Assembly (NCBI RefSeq): GCF_001295845.1
Contig: NZ_LJIC01000002.1
Span: 1-47,817 of the forward strand
Origin: Rhodopseudomonas sp. AAP120
GTDB taxonomy: Bacteria > Pseudomonadota > Alphaproteobacteria > Rhizobiales > Xanthobacteraceae
DNA: 47,817 bases
Reading direction: 5' to 3'
The notes beneath the pieces are model-generated. The model had not been told where the DNA came from, did not search any database, and saw only the letters and a program-made list of their open reading frames with translations. Shown here one piece after another: positions 1-6,808 of the stretch. Position numbers and translations under genes: made by a program. Each line of letters starts with the position of its first letter. The first letter of the stretch is position 1.

Positions 1-48
1 CCCCATCCTTCGAGACGCCCGGCTTCGCCGGGCTCCTCAGGATGAGGA
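1..48. repeat. REP-like palindromic repeat, single unit
   Basis: A hairpin built on CCCGGC-TTCG-GCCGGG and flanked by ATCCTTCGAGAC and CTCAGGATGAGG. The same unit recurs at about 18630, 29161 and 39007. The element may begin before the window. Confidence 0.8.
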
Positions 49-411
49 CTCAGTGCGTTCGGAAAGGTCCGATGGTTTCAATCAAACAATGAACCGCTCT
101 AAGACCAGCGAAATTCAGGAACGCTTCCGCCCTTGCCGCATTCTCCTCCCGCATGCCGGGTGACAACCGGCCGTAACGGGGAAGGCGGACGCAGCTGATT
201 TTGCCGGTTTCTGGCTGCGACATCAACGTATTGGTACGCGTTAACGCCTAACCTGTTCCCGGTATGCATCCCGCCCCGGATTGTGTCTGGCTGGGGATAA
301 CGGTGATAAGTGGCGCCCGAATGCTTCCCGCCACAATCGCGAGGAACTTGCGCCCCGATCGCCGCATTTGAGTCTGCTGTCAGCACCGCAGCATGATCAG
401 TGGGACACCTC
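49..411. other. Intergenic stretch without a recognisable gene
   Basis: Open frames here are short and have no recognisable protein character. No RNA gene, operator or terminator stands out. It lies between the repeat and the first small gene. Confidence 0.5.
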
Positions 412-588
412 ATGCCGACCCGTTTGGACAAGCAGATCGACCGGATCGTCGCCGAGAGCGGCGGCAGCATGCATGAGGCGCTGCGTGCGCTGATGCAGGT
501 GAACGAACACCTCGAGGCCGAGTTGGCGCGGCTGCGAGCCGCCGTCATCTTCAGCCACGCCAGCGTCGATGGCGAGTGGCTGCACTAA
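412..588 (+). CDS. Small hypothetical protein (58 aa)
   Basis: A 58-residue protein starting MPTRLDKQIDRIV. It is predicted to be almost entirely helical, with a heptad-like run (ALRALMQVNEHLEAELARLRA) at about residues 23-43 that suggests a short coiled coil. A GTG four codons upstream at 400 is an alternative start; the ATG at 412 was preferred because the helical pattern begins there. The Shine-Dalgarno sequence is weak. I do not recognise a family. The composition, without proline or serine excess, looks like real coding sequence, but the call is tentative. Confidence 0.45.
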   Translation: MPTRLDKQIDRIVAESGGSMHEALRALMQVNEHLEAELARLRAAVIFSHASVDGEWLH

Positions 589-630
589 CCGCAGATGCAC
601 TGACCGCAGCCGCCACGATCCTGTGTCGCG

Positions 631-849
631 TCACGACTTCTTCAAGAACTCCGTGCGCAGCACCAGGCCCTTGATCTTGTCGGTGCGGCCTTCGATTTCG
701 TCTTCATTGTCGGTGAGGCGGATGCCGCGGATCACGGTGCCCCGCTTCAGCACGGTGGACGAGCCTTTCAGCTTCAAATCCTTGATGATCGTGACGTTGT
801 CGCCATCGGCGAGCAGCGCCCCGTTGCTGTCCCTGACCTTGATGTCCAT
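631..849 (-). CDS. PhnA-like protein, C-terminal domain only
   Basis: A 72-residue protein matching the C-terminal PhnA/YjdM domain: VRDSNGALLADGDNV, followed by IIKDLKLKGSS and LKRGTVIRGIRL. The family is historically called alkylphosphonate utilisation protein, but its biochemical role is unclear and it is not part of the C-P lyase proper. The usual 111-residue E. coli protein has an N-terminal zinc ribbon that is absent here; domain-only versions are common in this order. The start is the internal ATG at 849, where the conserved domain begins; a longer frame reaches 924 with no conserved character. It stands alone, upstream of the convergently placed small gene at 412. Confidence 0.8.
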   Translation of the reverse strand: MDIKVRDSNGALLADGDNVTIIKDLKLKGSSTVLKRGTVIRGIRLTDNEDEIEGRTDKIKGLVLRTEFLKKS

Positions 850-999
850 GCCGTGCCTTTCGTGATGCCGCCGCGTGGAACCCGCGGCGCTGGTTGTCAA
901 ATCAGGAAAGGAGCGCGCCTGCAATGACGATCCGCGCCGCCGAAAGCAAACGCGGCGCGGACAGGTCCGCGCCGCGTCGTCCTGACGAAGCTCGAATTC

Positions 1000-1689
1000 T
1001 CAGAACTTGTAGGTGATGCCGGTGCCGATCAGCCAGGGATCGAGGTTGACCTTGCCGGTGACCGGGATGTTGCCGGCCAGCGTGCCGTTCCATTCGGGGC
1101 GCAGCCAGATCTTCTTGACGTCGACGTTCCAGCCCCAGTGCTTGTCGAACATGTAGTCGAAGCCGATCTGGGCGACGGGCGCGAAGCTGTCCTTGAGGTG
1201 GCTGTCGATGACGGTGCCGCCGGCCGCCTTCTGGCTGAAGAAGAAGGTGTAGTTCACGCCGGCGCCGACATAGGGCTTGAACGCGCCGAAGTCGGTGAAG
1301 TGATACTGCAGGGTCAGGGTCGGCGGCAGCAGCCAGGACTTGCCGACGTCGACGCCGTTGAGCGCATCCGTGCCGGAAATGCTGTGGCGGGTGACGCCGA
1401 GGATCAGTTCGGCGGCGATATTGCGGGTGAAGAAGTACGAGATGTCGAGCTCGGGCACCACCGCATCGGAGGTCTTGAGCGACGAACCGGGGACCTGATT
1501 GACGTAGCCGGAATCGCGCGGAATCACGCCGAGCACGCGCAGGCGGATCATCCAGGGATTCCATTCGTCGACGACCGGCGCCTTGTAGACGGGCCGCGCC
1601 GCGAGGTCGGCTGCGGCGGCGGAGGTCGGCAGGCCGTTCAGTGCCGCCACCATGGCGAGCGCCGATACTGCAGTGAGAAATTTGGTCAT
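1000..1689 (-). CDS. ompW: OmpW-family outer membrane protein
   Basis: A 229-residue eight-stranded beta-barrel protein of the OmpW family, predicted in the outer membrane, where such proteins act as small hydrophobic-channel porins. A Sec signal peptide covers residues 1 to about 26 (MTKFLTAVSALAMVAALNG to ASAAAA-type cleavage). The mature part has the alternating aromatic strands of OmpW (RLRVLGVIPRDSG, LTLQYHFT, FKPYVGAGVNYTFFF, GFDYMFDKHWGWNVDVKKIW) and ends in the typical C-terminal aromatic YKF. The start was set at the ATG that opens the signal peptide. About 80 bp upstream is a perfect FixK/FNR-type box, implying induction under low oxygen, as known for E. coli ompW. Confidence 0.88.
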   Translation of the reverse strand: MTKFLTAVSALAMVAALNGLPTSAAAADLAARPVYKAPVVDEWNPWMIRLRVLGVIPRDSGYVNQVPGSSLKTSDAVVPELDISYFFTRNIAAELILGVTRHSISGTDALNGVDVGKSWLLPPTLTLQYHFTDFGAFKPYVGAGVNYTFFFSQKAAGGTVIDSHLKDSFAPVAQIGFDYMFDKHWGWNVDVKKIWLRPEWNGTLAGNIPVTGKVNLDPWLIGTGITYKF

Positions 1690-1767
1690 AGGTGCCCCAT
1701 TGAGGTTCAGTCGCGCGGGCTGAAGCCCACACTTGCGAGCACAGATGCCTCCGAGTGGCACTCGGGT

Positions 1768-1781
1768 TTGATCTCGATCAA
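1768..1781 (-). promoter_or_regulatory. FixK/FNR-type box upstream of ompW
   Basis: TTGATCTCGATCAA is a perfect palindrome matching the FixK/FNR consensus TTGAT-N4-ATCAA, and more exactly the FixK form TTGATC-N2-GATCAA. Its centre lies about 85 bp upstream of the ompW start codon, compatible with activation from around -40 with a moderate leader. In Rhodopseudomonas the regulators that could use it are FixK or AadR/FnrL-type proteins; that assignment is inference. Confidence 0.8.
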
Positions 1782-1937
1782 ATCCTTGGGGCAGGTTGTC
1801 GCACCTTTCCGACCTCCGTGTCGTCCAGGCAACAGATTCTCAAGGGAGTCGCGACTAGGTCGAAAAAATTGACGTGCAACAATGCTTTCCGTCCCGCAAC
1901 GCGTGCAGGCGCGGCGATGACGGTCCAGGCCCCGAAC

Positions 1938-2192
1938 TCAGGGCCGGCTGGGATTCTGCATCATGTATTCGCCGAGATTGCGCTGGGCGCGATTGGCGCG
2001 GGTGATCGCATTGGAGCGCTGCACGTCGCGATCCCGTCGGCAGGCGACATATTCGGACGAGCCGACCGCGACGCCGTTCTGCTTGCAGAACGCGTCGTCG
2101 TCGCCGAGATCCGTCGGCGCATCGTTGCGGCTGGCGCAGCCGGCGAGCGCGAAGGCGGTGAAGGTCAGGGCGAGCAGCGTTCTAGGCAACAT
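1938..2192 (-). CDS. Small lipoprotein, unknown function
   Basis: An 84-residue protein with a lipoprotein signal peptide: MLPRTLLALTFTAFALAGC, with lipobox LAGC and the lipidated cysteine at residue 19. The mature part is short and polar, with two cysteines (FCKQNG and VACRRDRDVQRS) and an Arg/Asn-rich helix ending NLGEYMMQNPSRP. No catalytic motif is visible. Similar short lipoproteins occur widely in Bradyrhizobiaceae, but I know of no assigned role. It is a single gene followed by nothing on its strand until ompW. Confidence 0.75.
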   Translation of the reverse strand: MLPRTLLALTFTAFALAGCASRNDAPTDLGDDDAFCKQNGVAVGSSEYVACRRDRDVQRSNAITRANRAQRNLGEYMMQNPSRP

Positions 2193-2210
2193 GTATGACC
2201 CCGAGAGTTC

Positions 2211-2311
2211 GTCATTCCGGGGCGCGAGCGCAGCTCGCGAACCCGGAATCCATACTCACCGGCAGGGGTTATGGATTCCGGGTTCGCCGCGATGCAGCGC
2301 CTCGGAACGAC
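2211..2311. repeat. Imperfect-palindrome intergenic repeat (TTCCGG...CCGGAA family)
   Basis: Begins GTCATTCCGG and ends CGGAACGAC, with an inner pair ACCCGGAATCCAT / ATGGATTCCGGGT around a short spacer. The whole stretch can fold as a long imperfect hairpin. It differs from the neighbouring GTCATTGCGAGG element. No coding sequence is supported. Confidence 0.8.
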
Positions 2312-2373
2312 GTGGATAGGCCGTGCCTGTTTAGCGCGAATTGCGGGCTTTGTAAGTCCGCAAAGCTTCGCCA

Positions 2374-2443
2374 CCGTCATTGCGAGGAGCACCCAGCGCG
2401 GTGCACTGCGCCTGGATTGCTTCGCTTCGCTCGCAATGACGGG
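2374..2443. repeat. GTCATTGCGAGGAGC-type palindromic repeat
   Basis: Starts CCGTCATTGCGAGGAGC and ends CTCGCAATGACGGG, so its termini are complementary. A second, longer copy is at 4549-4664. This is a well-known type of interspersed palindrome in Bradyrhizobiaceae genomes. It sits just after the prpE stop codon and may act in mRNA 3'-end formation. Confidence 0.85.
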
Positions 2444-2457
2444 GGAGAGGTCTGTCC

Positions 2458-4368
2458 TCAGCCGTGGCTCTTCAGCGCGCTCGAGATGTCGTCCAGCGCG
2501 GTCGGGTCTTCGATCGTGGCCGGCATCGTCCAGGCGTCGCCGTCGGCGATTTTCTTGATGGTGCCGCGCAGGATCTTGCCGGAGCGAGTCTTCGGCAGCC
2601 GCGGCACGGTGATGGCGAGCTTGAACGCCGCGACCGGGCCGAGCTTGTCGCGCACCAGCTTGACGATCTCCTTCTCGATCTCGGCGTGATCGCGGGTAAC
2701 GCCGCTCTTCAGCACGATCAGGCCGCAGGGGACTTCGCCCTTGATGGTGTCGTTGATGCCCAGCACGGCGCATTCGGCGACGTCCGGATGCGAAGCCAAA
2801 ATCTCTTCCATACCGCCAGTCGACAGACGGTGGCCGGCGACATTGATGATGTCGTCGGTGCGGCCCATCACGAAGACGTAGCCGTCTTCGTCCAGGTAAC
2901 CGGCGTCGGAGGTTTTGTAGTAGCCGGGGAAGTCGGCGAAGTAGCTTTCCTTGCAACGCTCGTCCTGCTGCCACAGCGTCGGCAGATTGCCGGGCGGCAG
3001 CGGAAGCTTGATGACGATCGAGCCCATTGCGCCGGGCGCGACCGGCTTGGCGCCTTCGTCGACCACTTCGAGCTTGTAGCCCGGCATCGGCACCGTCGGC
3101 GAGCCGTGCTTGACCGGCAACAGGCCGAGGCCGACCGGATTGCCGGCGATGCACCAGCCGGTTTCGGTCTGCCACCAATGATCGATCACCGGCACTTTCA
3201 GTTGCTGCTCGGCCCATTCCACCGTCGGTGGATCGGCGCGCTCGCCGGCCAGGAACAGCGTGCGGAATTTCGACAGATCGTATTTGCGGATGAAGGCGCC
3301 CTCGCCGTCTTCCTTGCGGATGGCGCGGAAGGCGGTCGGCGCCGTGAACAGCGCCACCGCGCCGTGCTCGGAAATCACCCGCCAGAACGCGCCGGCATCC
3401 GGCGTGCCGACCGGCTTGCCCTCATACATGATCGAGGTCGCGCCGTGGATCAACGGGCCGTAGATGATGTAGCTGTGGCCCACCACCCAGCCGATGTCGG
3501 ACGCGCACCACCACACTTCGCCGGGCTTCACCCCGTACAGATTCTCCATCGACCATTTCAGCGCGACCAGATGCCCGCCATTGTCGCGGACGACGCCCTT
3601 CGGCTTGCCGGTGGTGCCTGAGGTGTAGAGGATGTACAGCGGATCGGTGGCGTCGACCGCAACGCAGTCGGCATTCTTGCCAGCGGCCAGCGCGTCGGCG
3701 CGCAGCTTCTGCCAGTCGTGATCGCGGCCGTCTTTCAGCTCGCAATCCTGCTGCGGTCGCTTCAGGATGATGCAGGCGTCCGGCTTGACGGAGGCGAGCT
3801 CGATCGCTTCATCGAGCAGCGGCTTGTACTTGACGATGCGGCCGGGCTCGATACCGCAGCTCGCCGACAGGATCAGCTTCGGCTTGGCGTCCTCGATGCG
3901 GGTGGCCAGCTCCTTGGCCGCAAAGCCGCCGAACACCACCGAATGCACCGCGCCGATGCGGGCGCAGGCCAGCATCGCCACCATCGATTCCGGCACCATC
4001 GGCATATAGAGAATGACGCGGTCGCCCTTCCCAACGCCAAAATCCTGCATGATCGCCGCGAGCGCCTGCACCTCGCAGAGCATCTCCGCGTAGGTGAAGG
4101 TGCTGATCGTGCCGGTCAGCGGCGAATCGTGAATCAGCGCGACCTGATCGGCGCGGCCGTTCGCGACGTGGCGGTCGAGCGCGTTGTAGCAGGTGTTGAC
4201 CTTGGCGCCGGGAAACCAGCGCCCATACAGCCCGAGCGAGGCGTCGAACACCTTGGTGGGCGGCTCGATCCAGTCGATCTCGCGCGCAGCCTCGCCCCAG
4301 AAGCCCTCCGGATCGGCCAGCGAGCGGGCATGGACCTCGTGATAACGACTCGTGTCGTGCATATTCAT
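2458..4368 (-). CDS. prpE: Propionyl-CoA synthetase
   Basis: A 636-residue AMP-forming acyl-CoA synthetase (ANL superfamily) that activates propionate, and probably acetate, with ATP and CoA. Visible features are the N-terminal ACAS domain (HARSLADPEGFWGEAAREI), the P-loop-like A3 motif YILYTSGTTGKPKGVV at about residue 240, the WWCASDIGWVVGHSY segment, the substrate-pocket motif WWQTETGW, the hinge region TSDAGYLDEDGYVFVMGR and the acetylatable-lysine motif PKTRSGKILR near the C terminus. The spacing and the WWCASDIGWVVGHSYIIYGPL form favour PrpE over Acs, which is usually about 650 residues. It is monocistronic here and no methylcitrate-cycle genes adjoin. The lysine in PKTRSGK is a known site of control by reversible acetylation in R. 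palustris acyl-CoA synthetases. Confidence 0.9.
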   Translation of the reverse strand: MNMHDTSRYHEVHARSLADPEGFWGEAAREIDWIEPPTKVFDASLGLYGRWFPGAKVNTCYNALDRHVANGRADQVALIHDSPLTGTISTFTYAEMLCEVQALAAIMQDFGVGKGDRVILYMPMVPESMVAMLACARIGAVHSVVFGGFAAKELATRIEDAKPKLILSASCGIEPGRIVKYKPLLDEAIELASVKPDACIILKRPQQDCELKDGRDHDWQKLRADALAAGKNADCVAVDATDPLYILYTSGTTGKPKGVVRDNGGHLVALKWSMENLYGVKPGEVWWCASDIGWVVGHSYIIYGPLIHGATSIMYEGKPVGTPDAGAFWRVISEHGAVALFTAPTAFRAIRKEDGEGAFIRKYDLSKFRTLFLAGERADPPTVEWAEQQLKVPVIDHWWQTETGWCIAGNPVGLGLLPVKHGSPTVPMPGYKLEVVDEGAKPVAPGAMGSIVIKLPLPPGNLPTLWQQDERCKESYFADFPGYYKTSDAGYLDEDGYVFVMGRTDDIINVAGHRLSTGGMEEILASHPDVAECAVLGINDTIKGEVPCGLIVLKSGVTRDHAEIEKEIVKLVRDKLGPVAAFKLAITVPRLPKTRSGKILRGTIKKIADGDAWTMPATIEDPTALDDISSALKSHG

Positions 4369-4548
4369 GGCGTCGCACTCCCATGTTTTCGGGCGGTTTG
4401 GCCCGCCATGTCCAGCTTTTAGGCGGCGCTGACAACCCCGCCTTTGTTCCTAATCAACACCGAAGCGTGTGCCGCGCCAGCGGTATTTTCGACGCGATCC
4501 GGCAGGATGCAAGTGGCGACCTCAACCGCGCGAGGCGATGAGCCTCGC

Positions 4549-4664
4549 CGTCATTGCGAGGAGCGAAGCGACGAAGCAATCCAGCCCCGCATACGGAGCT
4601 GGATTGCTTCGCGGAGCCTGTCATCGGGCGGCGCTCCGCGCCGACCCGTTGGCTCGCAATGACG
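4549..4664. repeat. GTCATTGCGAGGAGC-type repeat, long form
   Basis: Begins GTCATTGCGAGGAGCGAAGC and ends GGCTCGCAATGAC. Inner arms CAATCCAG / CTGGATTG make a second hairpin. It occupies most of the 300-bp gap between prpE and the gene ending at 4672. The rest of the gap (4369-4548) contains nothing I recognise beyond the presumed prpE promoter. Confidence 0.85.
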
Positions 4665-4671
4665 AAACAGA

Positions 4672-5463
4672 TCAATAGCCATCCTTACCGCTGAGCTGCT
4701 GCAGCCGGGCCTTCATGGCGGCCCGAAGGTCATAACCGGGCTTCCCATAGGCAGTATTCCGCCGCGCGAGAAAGCTGTCCTGCGCGCGCTTCAGCGCCTG
4801 CAACTCGGCCGGCTTCGCCATCGCATTGTCTTTGGCGTTGTCCTGCAGCACGCGCTGGTACATCGCGTTGATCTCGCGGTCGAGATTGGCGAGATCGCGG
4901 TCGGCGCAGATCGCCTTCTCGACGGCGCGGCGCGCACGGCGACAATCGAAGCTCGGCTTGCCGTCGACTGCCTTCTGCGCGCCGAGCCGCTCCAGCTCCG
5001 CCGCGAGAGATTTGTGGTTGGCGCGCGCGCCGGCGTGATCCGGCTGCAGCTTCAATGCGGCGGAGAAGTCGAGCAGTGCTTTCGGCCGGTCGCCCTTGAG
5101 GCGCCAGACCTCGCCGCGCGCATTCAGCACATCCGGCTGCTTCGGATCGAGCCGCAGCGCGTCGTCGTAATCGACGAGGGCGCGGTCGAGCTGCCCGCTC
5201 CGCGCCAGCGCGCCGCCTCGCGCGACCAGCGCCTTGAGGCGATCATCGCGTTCGAGCTTGCGGTTGCCGAGCAGGCGGGTGCACAGCGCGATCGTGTGAT
5301 CCGCCTCGTCCGGTTTGGCCGCAGCGGCGAGACACGGCGCCGGGTCGGCGGTCGGATCGTCAACGTCGTCCTTACCGGTTGCGAACGCAGGCGCGGCATG
5401 CATCAGCAGCGCGAGTGCAAACAAGCCGGATACGATGGAAACGCGACGCGTCGGAGTCATCAT
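4672..5463 (-). CDS. Exported TPR protein with LprI-like C-terminal domain
   Basis: A 263-residue exported protein. A Sec signal peptide ends about residue 29 (LFALALLMHAAPAFATG). Residues 40-160 carry TPR-like repeats (ALARSGQLDRALVDYDDALRL, then RPKALLDFSAALKLQPDHAG). Residues about 170-255 form an LprI/DUF1311-type domain: FDCRRARRAVEKAICAD, then DLANLDREINAMYQRVL and a terminal KARLQQL. The paired cysteines and the pattern C-x9-E-x2-IC are typical. LprI-type domains include periplasmic lysozyme inhibitors, but most have no known role. The first two codons are both ATG, so the start could be 5463 or 5460. It is a single gene with a 39-bp gap to the SDR gene upstream. Confidence 0.8.
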   Translation of the reverse strand: MMTPTRRVSIVSGLFALALLMHAAPAFATGKDDVDDPTADPAPCLAAAAKPDEADHTIALCTRLLGNRKLERDDRLKALVARGGALARSGQLDRALVDYDDALRLDPKQPDVLNARGEVWRLKGDRPKALLDFSAALKLQPDHAGARANHKSLAAELERLGAQKAVDGKPSFDCRRARRAVEKAICADRDLANLDREINAMYQRVLQDNAKDNAMAKPAELQALKRAQDSFLARRNTAYGKPGYDLRAAMKARLQQLSGKDGY

Positions 5464-5502
5464 CGGGAGCTGCGATCTTGCTCGAATTCTTTACTCGACT
5501 GT

Positions 5503-6306
5503 TCAATTCACCTTCAGCGTCAGGCCGCCGTCGACCACAAGTTCGATGCCAGTGACGTATTTCGACTCGTCGCTGGCGAGGAACAGTGCCGCGTTGGCGA
5601 CGTCCCAGGCTTCGCCCATATGGCCCATCGGCACCTGCGCGTCGCGGGCGCGCCACATCGCCTCGACGTCGCCGCCGGCGTAGCTCGCGGCGAGGCCGGC
5701 GGAGTGCGCCACCATCGGGGTCTTCATCAGGCCGGGCAGGATCGCGTTCACCCGGATGTGGTCCCTGGCGTACTCCACCGCGGTGGTCCGCGTCATCGCG
5801 TTCATCGCGGCTTTCGACGCCGCATAGGTGACGTAGGAAATGCCGAGATGCCGGATCGAGGCGATCGACGAGATGTTGACGATCGAACCGCCGCCCTGCC
5901 GCTGCATGATCGGGATGACGTGCTTCATCGCCAGATACGCACTCTTGAGGTTGACGGCGAACACGCGGTCCCACTCGGCCTCGGCAATCTCCACCACGCC
6001 GCCGGTCTCGGCGATGCCGACATTGTTGTCGAGCACGTCGATCTTGCCGTAGGCGTCCATACAGGCCCGGACCATCGCCTCGACATCCGCGGCGCGCGAC
6101 ACATCGGCGGCGAAGGCCGTGGCGCGGCCGCCGGTGCCGGTGATCAGGCTGGCGGTCTCCTCCGCCGCCTCGGCATTGCGATCGACGCAAAACACCTGCG
6201 CGCCCTCGCGCGCGAACGTCACCGCCGTCGCCTTGCCGTTGCCCCAGCCCGGCCCGATCGAACCAGCGCCGACCACCAGCGCGGTCTTGCCTTGCAGTCG
6301 TGGCAT
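5503..6306 (-). CDS. Short-chain dehydrogenase/reductase (SDR)
   Basis: A 267-residue classical SDR, probably NAD(P)-dependent and cytoplasmic. The cofactor motif is a variant, GAGSIGPGWGNG, in place of TGxxxGxG, with VDRN after the second strand. The usual NNAG is NNVG. The catalytic Ser (NISSIAS) and YxxxK (YAASK) are present, and the C-terminal VVDGGLTLKVN closes the Rossmann fold in the usual way. The start is the ATG at 6306 that opens MPRLQGKTALVVG; the frame extends further but without conserved sequence. The substrate cannot be deduced; GSIGPGWGNG-type SDRs are often annotated as 3-oxoacyl-ACP reductase-like or glucose dehydrogenase-like. It is probably transcribed on its own. Confidence 0.85.
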   Translation of the reverse strand: MPRLQGKTALVVGAGSIGPGWGNGKATAVTFAREGAQVFCVDRNAEAAEETASLITGTGGRATAFAADVSRAADVEAMVRACMDAYGKIDVLDNNVGIAETGGVVEIAEAEWDRVFAVNLKSAYLAMKHVIPIMQRQGGGSIVNISSIASIRHLGISYVTYAASKAAMNAMTRTTAVEYARDHIRVNAILPGLMKTPMVAHSAGLAASYAGGDVEAMWRARDAQVPMGHMGEAWDVANAALFLASDESKYVTGIELVVDGGLTLKVN

Positions 6307-6340
6307 GCGTGCTCTCTTTCGTTGTCGTCTGGAAGAGCGT

Positions 6341-6420
6341 TGTAGCCCGGATGAAGCGAAGCGCAATCCGGGGCAGCGGATCAACACTCCCGGATTTCGC
6401 TTCGCTTCATCCGGGCTACA
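6341..6420. repeat. TGTAGCCCGGATGAAGCG long palindrome
   Basis: An 80-bp near-perfect palindrome beginning TGTAGCCCGGATGAAGCGAA and ending TTCGCTTCATCCGGGCTACA. It lies between the SDR start and the DUF1850 stop, and could form a long transcript hairpin. It is a family known to recur in many proteobacterial genomes. Confidence 0.9.
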
Positions 6421-6426
6421 GAGCCA

Positions 6427-6798
6427 TCACTCGCACGCGCTGAGCGTCGTCGGCTCCGCACCGAGCTGATGCCCCACGATCTCCGACAACGTCCGGCAGG
6501 CGCCGTCGCCACACAGCCGCCATTCGCCCGCCATGCCGGAATTACCAAGGATCAGCTCGCGCTGCGGCGCGCGGTGCGGCGACCATTCGAACCAGCCGCC
6601 GCGCAATCGCGCCTCCGGCGGCGGCTCCATGCCGGCGCCGCTGCCTTTGACGCGGGCCTGCACCAGTTCGAGCCCCTGCGGGGTGACGCGCCAGTCTTCC
6701 TGCCACTCCACCTTCTCGATCGAATGCGTCCAGGCCAGCGTGAACGCGGCGAGCGCCAGCGTCTTGACGACGCCGGCGGACGCGACGCACAGGCTCAC
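6427..6798 (-). CDS. DUF1850 protein of a TAXI-TRAP cluster
   Basis: A 123-residue protein with one N-terminal hydrophobic segment (VVKTLALAAFTLAWTHSIE) followed by a compact beta-rich domain. The typical DUF1850 pattern is visible: sIEkveWqEdWrv near the start, ARVKGSGAGMEPPPEA in the middle, and WRLCGDGACRTLSE near the end with two cysteines. DUF1850 genes commonly lie beside TAXI-type TRAP transporters, as here, 10 bp downstream of the permease gene. Its function is unknown; a membrane-anchored periplasmic helper is plausible. Confidence 0.85.
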   Translation of the reverse strand: MSLCVASAGVVKTLALAAFTLAWTHSIEKVEWQEDWRVTPQGLELVQARVKGSGAGMEPPPEARLRGGWFEWSPHRAPQRELILGNSGMAGEWRLCGDGACRTLSEIVGHQLGAEPTTLSACE

Positions 6799-6808
6799 CG
6801 CGTGTGCC

